From the NCBI GenBank assembly GCA_002353485.1, contig DEJS01000009.1, positions 1-29,651 of the forward strand: a stretch of 29,651 nt of DNA. The letters run 5' to 3'. Shown here piece by piece: positions 22,444 to 29,651 of this stretch. The notes below the pieces were generated by a model. It saw only the letters and a list, made by a program, of their open reading frames with translations. It had not been told where the DNA came from and did no database searches. Positions within the stretch are counted from its first letter, which is position 1. Each line of letters opens with the position of its first letter. The stretch comes from Prevotella sp. UBA2742. Its GTDB lineage: Bacteria; Bacteroidota; Bacteroidia; Bacteroidales; Bacteroidaceae. The translations under genes and the position numbers were made by a program.

Positions 22444-24093
22444 ATGGCAAATGTAGTAGACTTTAAGTATGCCCCGATGTTCCAGATGGGCGAGGACAAA
22501 ACGGAGTACCGCTTGCTGACCAAGGACGGTGTCAGTACGGGTGAGTTTGAAGGCAAGCAGATAGTGAAGGTGTCCAAGGAGGCGCTGACCCTGCTGGCCC
22601 AACAGGCCTTCCACGATGTGGAGTTCATGCTGCGTCGCGAGCATAACCTTCAGGTGGCGGCTATTCTCAGCGACCCCGAGGCCAGCGAGAACGACAAATA
22701 CGTGGCACTGCAGTTCCTGCGCAATGCCGAGGTGGCCGCGCGTGGCGTGCTGCCCTTCTGTCAGGACACCGGCACGGCCATCATTCATGGCGAGAAAGGC
22801 CAACAGGTATGGACCGGGTTCGAGGACGAGGAGGCGCTCTCGCGTGGTGTGTATAATACGTTCACGCAAGACAACCTGCGCTACTCGCAGAACGCTCCGC
22901 TCACCATGTACGACGAGGTCAACACCCGTTGCAACCTGCCGGCACAGATTGACATCGAGGCCACCGAGGGTGCTGAGTATCGCTTCGTCATGGTGGCCAA
23001 GGGTGGAGGCTCGGCCAACAAGACTTACTTCTACCCCATGACCAAGGCCACCATCCAGAACGAGGGTACCCTCATTCCCTTCCTTGTCGAGAAGATGAAG
23101 TCGCTGGGCACCGCAGCATGTCCTCCTTACCACATCGCCTTCGTCATCGGCGGTACCTCTGCCGAGAAGAATCTGCTCACCGTCAAGCTGGCCTCCATCA
23201 AGTACTACGACTCGCTGCCCACCACGGGCGACGAGACGGGGCGTGCCTTCCGTGACGTCGACCTTGAGCAGAAACTGCTTCAGGAGGCCCATAAGATAGG
23301 TCTTGGTGCCCAGTTCGGCGGCAAGGCGCTGGCCCACGATATCCGTGTCATCCGTCTGCCACGCCATGGCGCCTCGTGTCCTATCGGTATGGGTGTCAGC
23401 TGTTCGGCCGACCGTAACATCAAGGCCAAGATCAATGCCGACGGCATCTGGCTTGAGAAGATGGACGCCAACCCCTCTGAGCTCATCCCTGCCGAGTATG
23501 CCAAGGCTGGCGAGGGCCAGAACACCATTCTCATCGACCTCAACGAAGGCATCGACGCAGTGCGCCGTGAGCTCTCAAAGTACCCCGTCTCTACGCGTGT
23601 CAACCTCAAGGGCACCATCATCGTTGCCCGCGACATTGCCCATGCCAAGCTGAAGGCACGTCTCGACGCCGGCGAGGGCATGCCCGAGTACTTCAAGAAA
23701 TATCCTGTGCTCTATGCCGGACCTGCCAAGACACCTCAGGGATATGCCTGTGGCTCTATGGGTCCCACCACGGCAAACCGTATGGACCCCTACGTCGACG
23801 AGTTCCAGGACCACGGCGCTTCGCTGGTTATGATAGCCAAGGGCAACCGTAGCGACGTCGTCACCCAGGCCTGCCAGAAGCATGGCGGCTTCTATCTGGG
23901 TACCATCGGCGGTGTGGCGGCTGTGCTCTCGCAGTCCAGCATCAAGAGCATCGAGTGTGTTGAATATCCCGAACTGGGCATGGAGGCCATTTGGAAGATT
24001 GACGTCGAAGACTTCCCTGCATTCATTCTCGTCGACGACAAAGGTAACGACTTCTTCAAGCAACTCAAGCCCTGGTGCCCCCAGGCAAAGTAA
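22444..24093 (+). CDS. Class I (iron-sulfur) fumarate hydratase
   Basis: A 549-residue class I fumarase, the same length as E. coli FumA/FumB, interconverting fumarate and malate with an oxygen-sensitive [4Fe-4S] cluster. Family blocks include GVLPFCQDTGTAIIHGEKG with a cluster Cys, YDEVNTRCNLPAQIDI, VAKGGGSANKTYFYPM, FVIGGTSAEKNLLTVKLA, RHGASCPIGMGVSCSADRN with further Cys, and the C-terminal YACGSMGPTTANRMDPYVD. In Bacteroidales it works in the reductive branch from oxaloacetate to succinate during fermentation. A metalloprotease gene starts 3 nt after its stop. Confidence 0.94.
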   Translation: MANVVDFKYAPMFQMGEDKTEYRLLTKDGVSTGEFEGKQIVKVSKEALTLLAQQAFHDVEFMLRREHNLQVAAILSDPEASENDKYVALQFLRNAEVAARGVLPFCQDTGTAIIHGEKGQQVWTGFEDEEALSRGVYNTFTQDNLRYSQNAPLTMYDEVNTRCNLPAQIDIEATEGAEYRFVMVAKGGGSANKTYFYPMTKATIQNEGTLIPFLVEKMKSLGTAACPPYHIAFVIGGTSAEKNLLTVKLASIKYYDSLPTTGDETGRAFRDVDLEQKLLQEAHKIGLGAQFGGKALAHDIRVIRLPRHGASCPIGMGVSCSADRNIKAKINADGIWLEKMDANPSELIPAEYAKAGEGQNTILIDLNEGIDAVRRELSKYPVSTRVNLKGTIIVARDIAHAKLKARLDAGEGMPEYFKKYPVLYAGPAKTPQGYACGSMGPTTANRMDPYVDEFQDHGASLVMIAKGNRSDVVTQACQKHGGFYLGTIGGVAAVLSQSSIKSIECVEYPELGMEAIWKIDVEDFPAFILVDDKGNDFFKQLKPWCPQAK

Positions 24094-24096
24094 GCA

Positions 24097-25590
24097 ATGA
24101 CAGTAAAGAAGCATATTGCGCTGCTTGTGCTGCTGGTCGTCTCCATGGCGACAGCAGCACAAGACTTTTCGTCGCGTGGTTGTCGGCGGGGCACTCGTCA
24201 GCCGCGACCTGCACTGACGCGAGCCGCCGGCAAGATGCTGGGCCCCGGCGGGGATTTCTATCAGGGGCATCGCCGTCAGCTCGTCGTGCTGGCAGCCTAT
24301 AGCGACTATGCCTTCCAGGGCGACGAGGCCCAGACACTGGCCACATGGGACAAGGTGCTCAACGCCGAGGGACTGCATGAAGCTCCCTACGAGGGCTCCG
24401 TCCACGACTACTTCATGGCCCAGAGCTACGGCCTCTTCCAACTCTACTTCGACCTGCAATATGTCCAGCTCGCCTCGGGGCGCGACCGCTATGCCAGCAC
24501 GGCCGATGACGACGAAAACTCACAGTATCTGGTCAACGACATTGTCGACGAGCTTCAGACGCGTGACATTCCATGGAGCGAGTACGACTGGAACGGCGAC
24601 GGCCGTATCAACCAGCTGCTCATCATCTATGCCGGCAAGGGCCAGAACGACGGTGGCGACAGCCATACCGTATGGGCTCACCAGTGGCTGCTCTCCGACC
24701 ATATAGACCCCGCCACGTCTCAGCCCTGTCCTACGCGCACCGTAAGCCACGACGGCATAGACTATGTCATCGACAGCTACTGTGCCGTGCCCGAGCTCTC
24801 TGGCTATCACGACAGCACCTTCGGTACCCTCTGCCATGAGTACACCCACTGCTTCGGATTCCCAGACTACTACTATGGCTCCATCAATTATGTCGGAAAA
24901 TGGGACCTCATGGACATTGGCAACTACAACGGCGACGGCTACTGCCCCCCCGGCTACTCGGCACACCAGCGCTGGCTCATGGGGTGGCTCACACCTCAGG
25001 AACTCACCCAACCCGTCAACGTCACCGATATGGCACCGCTCCACGAGCAGCCACAGGCCTATCTAATCCGTAACGACGGCTACCAGGACGAGTACTACAT
25101 GCTTGAAAATCGGCAGCCCGACTCATGGGACGCCTCGCTGCCAGGCAGCGGACTGGTCATCGCGCACATCGACTACGATGCCGGACTGTGGAACGGCACC
25201 ACCCCCGGCTTCACCAACAAACCCGACTATCAGCGCTACAGCATCTTTGCTGCCAACAACAACAGCGCATACAGCAGCTACAATGCCAGCAACTGGGCCT
25301 ATCCCTACAACGGAAACAACCAGCTCACCAACACCTCGTCGCCTGCTTCGACCTTGCTCCACGACAATGCCGACGGTACCCGTCTCATGTCCAAACCCGT
25401 CACCGCCATCACCGTCAGCAATGGTGTGGCTGCCTTCGCCTTCATGGGTGGCACCAGTGCCGTCACTGCGCCCACCGTGTCTACCCAGCAGGGTCCCTTA
25501 CAGGTGCTCTATCGCATGGGACCCCTCGTCATTGTCCGACGCCCCGACGGTACCGTTGTCAAACAGATAGCCGCGTCACCAATACATTAA
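24097..25590 (+). CDS. Secreted M6-family (InhA-like) metalloprotease
   Basis: A 497-residue exported protease. Residues 1-21 are a signal peptide ending in TAAQ. The N-terminal part (LVVLAAYSDYAFQ, VHDYFMAQSYGLFQLYFD) is typical of Bacteroidetes M6 proteases. The zinc site is HEYTHCFGFPD, with His 247, Glu 248 and His 251 and a third ligand Asp in FPD. The segment WDLMDIGNYNGDGYCPPGYS gives the Met-turn region after the active site. A beta-rich C-terminus follows; the last residues (LQVLYRMGPLVIVRRPDGTV) resemble a shortened sorting-like tail. It lies 3 nt behind fumarase, so it is probably cotranscribed and perhaps reinitiated. Confidence 0.88.
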   Translation: MTVKKHIALLVLLVVSMATAAQDFSSRGCRRGTRQPRPALTRAAGKMLGPGGDFYQGHRRQLVVLAAYSDYAFQGDEAQTLATWDKVLNAEGLHEAPYEGSVHDYFMAQSYGLFQLYFDLQYVQLASGRDRYASTADDDENSQYLVNDIVDELQTRDIPWSEYDWNGDGRINQLLIIYAGKGQNDGGDSHTVWAHQWLLSDHIDPATSQPCPTRTVSHDGIDYVIDSYCAVPELSGYHDSTFGTLCHEYTHCFGFPDYYYGSINYVGKWDLMDIGNYNGDGYCPPGYSAHQRWLMGWLTPQELTQPVNVTDMAPLHEQPQAYLIRNDGYQDEYYMLENRQPDSWDASLPGSGLVIAHIDYDAGLWNGTTPGFTNKPDYQRYSIFAANNNSAYSSYNASNWAYPYNGNNQLTNTSSPASTLLHDNADGTRLMSKPVTAITVSNGVAAFAFMGGTSAVTAPTVSTQQGPLQVLYRMGPLVIVRRPDGTVVKQIAASPIH

Positions 25591-25640
25591 TCTCTCCCAC
25601 GAGCTCCGCTCGCTTAGACCTTCAAGTCAAAGAACTCCCC

Positions 25641-26135
25641 ATGTCCCCCCTGTCCGTCATCTATAAATACTACCCTCACGACGACGACCTGCGCCAGTTG
25701 CTCCTGCTTCACAGCCGTCAGGTGGCCGACCGTTGTCTTGCAATTGCGCGTCGCCACCCCGAGCTACCCCTCGACGAGCAGTTCCTCTATGAGGCTGCCA
25801 TGCTGCACGACATCGGCATCTTGCGCTGCTACGCCCCCTCTATCCACTGCCATGGCACCGAGCCCTATATCAAGCACGGACCTATCGGCGCCGAGATGCT
25901 GCGTGCCGAAGGACTCCCGTGCCATGCCCGTGTCGCCGAGCGTCATACAGGCACCGGACTGCCAGGCTACGAGCCCGAGACCCTTGAAGAGCAGGTCGTC
26001 TGCTATGCCGACAAGTTCTACTCCAAGTCCCGTCCCGACCGTGTCCTCACCGTGCAGGAAACAGCAGAGTCTCTTGAGAAATTCGGTCACGACGGCGTTG
26101 TCAAGTTCCTTGCCTGGGCAGAGAAGTTCGAGTAG
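25641..26135 (+). CDS. HD-domain phosphohydrolase-like protein
   Basis: A 164-residue protein with an HD metal-binding domain: first His in LLLHSRQVADRCL, the His-Asp pair in AAMLHDIGIL, later His residues in IKHGPIGAEMLR and VAERHTGTGL, and the last Asp in VVCYADKFYSKS. HD proteins of this size hydrolyse phosphate esters of nucleotides; the substrate is unknown. The ATG at 25641 begins the homology (MSPLSVIYKYYPHDDD). It lies 50 nt after the protease gene; a small GC inverted repeat CGAGC/GCTCG (25600-25612) sits between them. Confidence 0.85.
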   Translation: MSPLSVIYKYYPHDDDLRQLLLLHSRQVADRCLAIARRHPELPLDEQFLYEAAMLHDIGILRCYAPSIHCHGTEPYIKHGPIGAEMLRAEGLPCHARVAERHTGTGLPGYEPETLEEQVVCYADKFYSKSRPDRVLTVQETAESLEKFGHDGVVKFLAWAEKFE

Positions 26136-26257
26136 ACGCATACACCTGGGTGCTTATCTTGCCAAAATGTAGTTGAGATTCCAGATTCCACACCCCAGGA
26201 CAGCATCAACTACCGTTCTGATTTCATCTTGTTTCCGCCAAATAAAATCAAAATCGG

Positions 26258-26596
26258 TCATCTGATAATTTTTGCTTTCTGTAGGTTATCGAAGTCGCTC
26301 CAAAAGTCAGTCTGCTCCCCTTCACTCATGCCAGCCGATGCCATTTCTTTGAGGATAGCATCTAGGAGCTGTGTCTTTGTGATATTCAAGGCAGGGTCAA
26401 CGTCGATATTATAGGTTACGATGTCCCCCAGAGAGCCAACATGAACATTCGTAACGACAACCTCACCACCCATCAGCTTCACTTTAATCCGTCGAGGGGA
26501 GCCGTATTCAGGTTTAACAATACAAAGCTGCTGATAGAGAGGGGAGTCGTTGTATTCTTCCTGATTGACTGATGATATAAGTTCCCTGAGTGTCAT
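26258..26596 (-). CDS. Hypothetical protein
   Basis: A 112-residue protein that I do not recognise. Start at ATG 26596 (MTLRELISSVNQEEYNDSPL); a longer frame would run into the upstream hydrolase gene. The sequence is acidic with mixed helix and strand: a central strand region (RRIKVKLMGGEVVVTNVHVG) and a helical C-terminus (LLDAILKEMASAGMSEGEQ). There is no signal peptide or membrane segment, so it is likely cytoplasmic. It is the last gene of a three-gene unit with the PPC and SGNH genes, 11 nt after the SGNH stop. Confidence 0.7.
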   Translation of the reverse strand: MTLRELISSVNQEEYNDSPLYQQLCIVKPEYGSPRRIKVKLMGGEVVVTNVHVGSLGDIVTYNIDVDPALNITKTQLLDAILKEMASAGMSEGEQTDFWSDFDNLQKAKIIR

Positions 26597-26607
26597 TTTG
26601 CTGCCTT

Positions 26608-27387
26608 TTAATCCGAGTTTATTACTGTATTCAGCCACAAATCGGCCATTTTTTGATGTCCTGCCGCTGTTGGATGTATGCCATCCCATACCCAATAAGA
26701 GGGATTTTGCTTTGTCAGTTCATCGAACATTTTCTCATAATCGAGCAAGATAGTTGCGTAGTCTACAGCAATTCGTCGAACAACCTTTGCACACGCAGCT
26801 ATTAATTCTTTTCGTTTCTGGTAATTTTCAGCCGATCCTATTCTTCCAACCTTTGCGACAAAAGGTGTTCCAAGTGCTATTCTCACATCTGGATTGGCCT
26901 CACGGAGTTGATCGAGTAGTTGACGATAGTCATGCTCCCACTGCTGCATGTCGAGCGGAGCTTTACCACTTAGATACAAGTCAACATCATTGGTTCCGAC
27001 AAGCAACGTCACCATATCAGGGTTTAAGTCGAGACAATCTGCTTTCCAACGTTCCTGGAGGTCTCGTAGTGTGTTACCTGAGATACCACGATTGAAGAAC
27101 TGAGTTTCCTGATCTGGATAATCGCTCTGAATTCTGGCAGCACACAGCATCATGTAACTATGACCATAGATGTGGTTCAAGTCCTTCAGGTTCCGTTCCT
27201 CTGTAGGCATCATTTTTCCACCGCTACGTCCCCAACCGCCATCGGTAATAGAGTCGCCGATAAACAGAAAGCGTACTCCTTTCTTGATTACATTACAGAT
27301 GGAAGCAATAGCGTTGTTTGCCTCAATATTCATACCGATACGAGGCGACACAACGAACAATATCAGCAATAGCAGTAGCTTCTTCAT
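26608..27387 (-). CDS. SGNH/GDSL-type hydrolase
   Basis: A 259-residue exported esterase-like enzyme. Residues 1-24 are a signal peptide. Block I is FIGDSITDGGWGR (Ser 46), block II the Gly in FFNRGISGNTLRDLQ, block III VGTNDVD with the Asn, and block V WVWDGIHPTAAGHQKMAD with the catalytic Asp and His. These are all four conserved blocks of the SGNH family, which removes acyl groups from polysaccharides or lipids. It starts 5 nt after the PPC gene and is in the same transcript. The substrate cannot be told from sequence. Confidence 0.9.
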   Translation of the reverse strand: MKKLLLLLILFVVSPRIGMNIEANNAIASICNVIKKGVRFLFIGDSITDGGWGRSGGKMMPTEERNLKDLNHIYGHSYMMLCAARIQSDYPDQETQFFNRGISGNTLRDLQERWKADCLDLNPDMVTLLVGTNDVDLYLSGKAPLDMQQWEHDYRQLLDQLREANPDVRIALGTPFVAKVGRIGSAENYQKRKELIAACAKVVRRIAVDYATILLDYEKMFDELTKQNPSYWVWDGIHPTAAGHQKMADLWLNTVINSD

Positions 27388-27392
27388 ATTCG

Positions 27393-27872
27393 TCAGTCTT
27401 TAAAATCCCAAAATCCAGTACCAGTCTCAGGGTCGAATTTTCTACCGATAGATCCACCAATAGTAGGACGCAGCTCTATTTCGGCAGTATAAAGGACGGT
27501 TGTAGCCTTCAGGTGTCCTCCTGCCATCCCATGCTGGCCATCCTGGTACCCTCCCACGATATTATCAACATCGCGGGTCCCTCCCTTGAATGAGAATAGG
27601 GCATGGGTATGGTGGAATAGTTGACCTTTATCGTCTCTTACCACGTTTCCATTGAGTGATACAAGTTCAAGCATACCCTCCAGTCGCTCAGTCTCAAAGC
27701 TACCAGTCTCAGGAATGAACACCTGTAGTTCTGCACTCTGACAGCCACCGATACCAGAGAAAACGGCAGACGGAATATTCTCCTTTTCGCAGATTTCGAG
27801 GAGGTTGCTGACTATCTCGTCGCCTCGATCCATACGGACATAATATGTTTCGCCTATCTTTCTATAGTCCAT
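27393..27872 (-). CDS. PPC/DUF296-domain protein
   Basis: A 159-residue protein consisting of a single PPC (plants and prokaryotes conserved, DUF296) domain: VRMDRGDEIVSNLLEICEKE, then IPSAVFSGIGGCQSAELQVF, LEGMLELVSLNGNVV and the His-rich metal motif QLFHHTHALFS, followed by AGGHLKATTVLYTAEIEL. The plant members bind AT-rich DNA through a separate AT-hook, which is absent here, so the bacterial role is unknown. The start is ATG 27872; the promoter box (27897-27904) excludes a longer N-terminus. It leads the SGNH and hypothetical genes. Confidence 0.87.
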   Translation of the reverse strand: MDYRKIGETYYVRMDRGDEIVSNLLEICEKENIPSAVFSGIGGCQSAELQVFIPETGSFETERLEGMLELVSLNGNVVRDDKGQLFHHTHALFSFKGGTRDVDNIVGGYQDGQHGMAGGHLKATTVLYTAEIELRPTIGGSIGRKFDPETGTGFWDFKD

Positions 27873-27896
27873 CTTAATAATTTGTAAAGTTGGATG

Positions 27897-27904
27897 CAAA
27901 GATA
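27897..27904 (-). promoter_or_regulatory. -7 promoter box of the PPC operon
   Basis: The minus strand reads TATCTTTG, 24 nt before ATG 27872. It is back to back with a plus-strand box at 27927-27934, 22 bp apart. Confidence 0.65.
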
Positions 27905-27926
27905 CGAATAATAAAGGGAAAATGAG

Positions 27927-27934
27927 TACCTTTG
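27927..27934 (+). promoter_or_regulatory. -7 promoter box of the DUF4250 operon
   Basis: TACCTTTG matches TAnnTTTG, 26 nt before ATG 27961. It pairs divergently with the box at 27897-27904. Confidence 0.65.
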
Positions 27935-27960
27935 CCCTCTGATTTAATAAGAATTGTGAT

Positions 27961-28167
27961 ATGGACTACCTACCCAAAGATCCTGCAATACTGGTTTCGA
28001 GCGTCAACATGCTTCTGAGAGACGAAGATTTTGACACTTTGGAAGCGTTGTGCTACAACTTTGGGACGGAGCCAAAAGATATAAAGAATTACCTATACAG
28101 ACATGGATTTGTTTATAGCGAAAAGCAGAAGCAATTCCGTCCGATAGGATATGATAAGAAAGAATGA
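27961..28167 (+). CDS. DUF4250 domain-containing protein
   Basis: A 68-residue protein of the small DUF4250 family: MDYLPKDPAILVSSVNMLLR, then DTLEALCYNFGTEPKDIKNY and the closing YSEKQKQFRPIGYD. The pattern of short helices resembles a helix-turn-helix unit, but no function is known. It begins a plus-strand unit with the hydrolase gene 32 nt downstream. Confidence 0.86.
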   Translation: MDYLPKDPAILVSSVNMLLRDEDFDTLEALCYNFGTEPKDIKNYLYRHGFVYSEKQKQFRPIGYDKKE

Positions 28168-28199
28168 TAACGAAAGACAGTATACTAAGATGAATTAGG

Positions 28200-28859
28200 A
28201 TGAAGAAGATTCTATTCCTTCACGGTTTCTATGCCAGTGGTCAGTGTGTACCTGCTGTTGCACTGAGAGAGGCTTTTGAGGGTCGTGCAGAAGTTTCCAC
28301 ACCTGACTTGCCGATGCACCCGAAAGAGGCTGTCAGCTATATTCGTGGACTGATTGACCGTGAGAAGCCAGACCTCTTGATTGGTAATAGTTGTGGTTCC
28401 TTCTATGCTCAGATGGTGGCTCCTGTTGTGGGTGTTCCTGCTTTGCTCGGTAATCCTCACTTCCAGATGACAGAGTTTCTGAAACAGCGTATTGGTGAGC
28501 ATCAATACAAATCACCTCGAAAGGACGGCAAGCAGAACTTTGTCATTGATGAAACCTTGATTGAAGAGTTTGCAAAACTGGAGGCTATTCAATTCAATAA
28601 CTGCAACCGATGGAGCAGCGAGAGCCATCAAGCTCGCTTGAATGGCCGAGTCGTGACAGAGGAAGACAAGGTCAATCCCGATTTCAAAGACAGAATTTGG
28701 GGATTGTTCGGGGAAAAGGACACGTTGGCACACTTTGAACCGACCTTCTTGAAGCATTACAACAAGTCGTTTCATTTCCCAGGAGGTCACACCCCGACAG
28801 CAGATGAAGTCCGTAACTGGTATGTGCCTTTGGCTGAGAAACTATTGAAATCAATTTGA
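28200..28859 (+). CDS. YqiA/YcfP-like alpha/beta hydrolase
   Basis: A 219-residue alpha/beta-fold hydrolase of the YqiA type. It starts with MKKILFLHGFYASGQ, containing the HG oxyanion motif. The nucleophile elbow is LLIGNSCGSFYAQ with Ser in GNSCGS. The acid is probably in GLFGEKDTLAHF, and the catalytic His is in FPGGHTPTADEV. YqiA proteins are esterases on short acyl chains. There is no signal peptide. The next gene starts 7 nt after the stop. Confidence 0.86.
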   Translation: MKKILFLHGFYASGQCVPAVALREAFEGRAEVSTPDLPMHPKEAVSYIRGLIDREKPDLLIGNSCGSFYAQMVAPVVGVPALLGNPHFQMTEFLKQRIGEHQYKSPRKDGKQNFVIDETLIEEFAKLEAIQFNNCNRWSSESHQARLNGRVVTEEDKVNPDFKDRIWGLFGEKDTLAHFEPTFLKHYNKSFHFPGGHTPTADEVRNWYVPLAEKLLKSI

Positions 28860-28866
28860 AAAGTAA

Positions 28867-29091
28867 ATGAAAGAACTGAGCCTTACACATATTGTCCTTA
28901 TCTATCTCGCTGTCATCAACGTGGTCACTTTCTTCGTGTACGGTATCGACAAGTGGAAAGCGAAGAAGTCCAAGTGGCGCATAAGAGAGACGGCATTGTT
29001 AGGTTTGGCCATTCCTCGCTATGCTTGCTGGCCTTTTGAAGAAAGGTGTGGAGGTTGTGTGGATAGGCAAATTCTGCAAGGAATGTGGTAG
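28867..29091 (+). pseudogene. Truncated DUF1294 membrane protein
   Basis: The first ~45 codons read like DUF1294: an N-terminal membrane helix (IVLIYLAVINVVTFFVYGID) followed by KWKAKKSKWRIRETALLGLA. Complete members continue with a second helix (Gly-rich, GGSxGAxxGM) and a KTKHxKF motif. Here the frame after about position 29005 reads IPRYACWPFEERCGG and ends at TAG 29089-29091, unlike the family. No other frame restores the missing part, so a deletion with a novel junction is likelier than a simple frameshift. It overlaps a different small frame (29021-29122). The first helix may still be made. Confidence 0.65.
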
Positions 29092-29122
29092 ACGAGAGTA
29101 TTGTTCAGACCCGATAAAATAA
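29021..29122 (+). other. Orphan 33-codon Cys-rich frame, probable gene remnant
   Basis: ATG 29021 to TAA 29120-29122. It encodes 33 residues with four Cys near the end (GKFCKECGRREYCSDPIK), in a different frame from the DUF1294 remnant. Upstream the frame is closed by TAG at 29000-29002. The CxxC and YC spacing suggests the C-terminal end of a metal- or Fe-S-binding protein whose body was deleted. I do not recognise the parent family. Confidence 0.4.
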
Positions 29123-29128
29123 ACTAAT

Positions 29129-29644
29129 ATGAGGAAAGCAAGCAGAGAAATGGATTCGGCCTTCGCAATGGAGGTATTAGACAAAGCTCCATATATCACC
29201 GTCAGTTTCACCAAGTCAGACGGTAGCCCCTATGGTGTTCCTTTGTCATTGGCACGTAAAGATGAAAAGACCTTCTATTTTCATGGAGCTTTGGAGGGTG
29301 ATAAGATGGACTGTATAGCATACAATCCCAAAGTGGCATTATCAGCTGTGACCCGATGCACTCCTACTGTTGGTCCCAAAGATGGCAGCTTTACCCTCCA
29401 GTATAAATCAGCAATGGCTGTAGGTATCGCCGAGGTTGTTACTGATAAAGCAGAGAAAATAGAAGCTCTAAGAATTATCTGTCAGCGTTTCCTCCCTCAA
29501 CACATGGATGCTTTCGCTGCTGCGATAGAGCGCAGTCTGGAGAGAACGGCTGTTGTGAAGATAACCTTGACAGAACCGCCAACAGGTAAGCGTAAGCAGT
29601 ATGACAAACAAGGTGAAGAAATGAAATGGCAACGAATGGAATAG
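29129..29644 (+). CDS. Pyridoxamine-5'-phosphate-oxidase-like (PPOX/Nim-type) flavin-binding protein
   Basis: A 171-residue split-barrel flavoprotein. The start is MRKASREMDSAFAMEVLDKA; then YGVPLSLARKDEKTFYFHGA, LEGDKMDCIAYNPKVALSAV and QYKSAMAVGIAEVV, which match the PPOX family that includes the Nim nitroimidazole reductases of Bacteroidales. The His in FYFHGALEGDK occupies the usual cofactor position. Similarity to Nim is general; I would not claim drug resistance. The C-terminus is basic then acidic (TGKRKQYDKQGEEMKWQRME). It follows the Cys-rich remnant by 6 nt. Confidence 0.87.
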   Translation: MRKASREMDSAFAMEVLDKAPYITVSFTKSDGSPYGVPLSLARKDEKTFYFHGALEGDKMDCIAYNPKVALSAVTRCTPTVGPKDGSFTLQYKSAMAVGIAEVVTDKAEKIEALRIICQRFLPQHMDAFAAAIERSLERTAVVKITLTEPPTGKRKQYDKQGEEMKWQRME

Positions 29645-29651
29645 AAGAATA

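Noticed and set aside
26170..26212. Inverted repeat TAGTTGA/TCAACTA between convergent genes as a terminator
   Set aside because: The stem is AT-rich with a 29-nt loop and no T-run; too weak to call.

Overview
The window is a chromosomal segment of a Bacteroidales bacterium, most likely a Prevotella-like member of the Prevotellaceae. The evidence is the repeated Bacteroidetes -7 promoter box (TAnnTTTG, often with a TTTG about 19-20 bp upstream), the near absence of Shine-Dalgarno sequences, and typical gene families (DUF4250, a T9SS-like tail, class I fumarase, amidase next to an MCE protein). I see no rRNA, tRNA, CRISPR array, integrase or insertion sequence.

Layout. 1-4.2 kb: an AraC-type regulator, glycerate kinase, a truncated acetyltransferase, a D-2-hydroxyacid dehydrogenase and a nitroreductase. 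The dehydrogenase and kinase could act in sequence on hydroxypyruvate/glycerate. 4.3-11.6 kb: housekeeping genes on the plus strand: B12-dependent ribonucleotide reductase (nrdJ), folB, a cell-wall amidase, an MCE/MlaD lipid-transport protein and dnaA, closed by a bidirectional terminator. 11.6-22.2 kb: a block of ten minus-strand genes that appears to be one envelope system. 22.4-26.1 kb: fumarase, a secreted M6 metalloprotease and an HD-domain protein. 26.2-27.9 kb: a minus-strand trio (PPC-domain protein, SGNH hydrolase, unknown protein). 27.9-29.65 kb: DUF4250, a YqiA-like hydrolase, a broken DUF1294 gene and a PPOX flavin-binding protein.

The most interesting part is the minus-strand block. 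Read in transcription order it encodes a Cthe_2159/DUF4353-type beta-helix lipoprotein, a small secreted protein with a T9SS-like tail, a second large secreted Cthe_2159 protein, a VTC-domain (polyphosphate-polymerase-like) protein, a DUF4956 membrane protein, a DUF2490 beta-barrel, a third Cthe_2159 lipoprotein, a Sel1-repeat protein, and a LytS-type histidine kinase with a LytTR response regulator. Two promoters in the block (ahead of the first lipoprotein and ahead of the VTC gene) carry the same operator. It is two copies of TTCAGC(G/C)AA at a 21-bp period, starting exactly 28 bp upstream of the -7 box in both cases. The third promoter is preceded by five 11-bp tandem repeats. The TTCAG cores resemble the end of the direct repeats known for LytTR regulators. 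I infer that the two-component system at the end of the block controls the other genes, and that the set builds or binds a surface polymer. That function is inference; no gene here has a demonstrated role.
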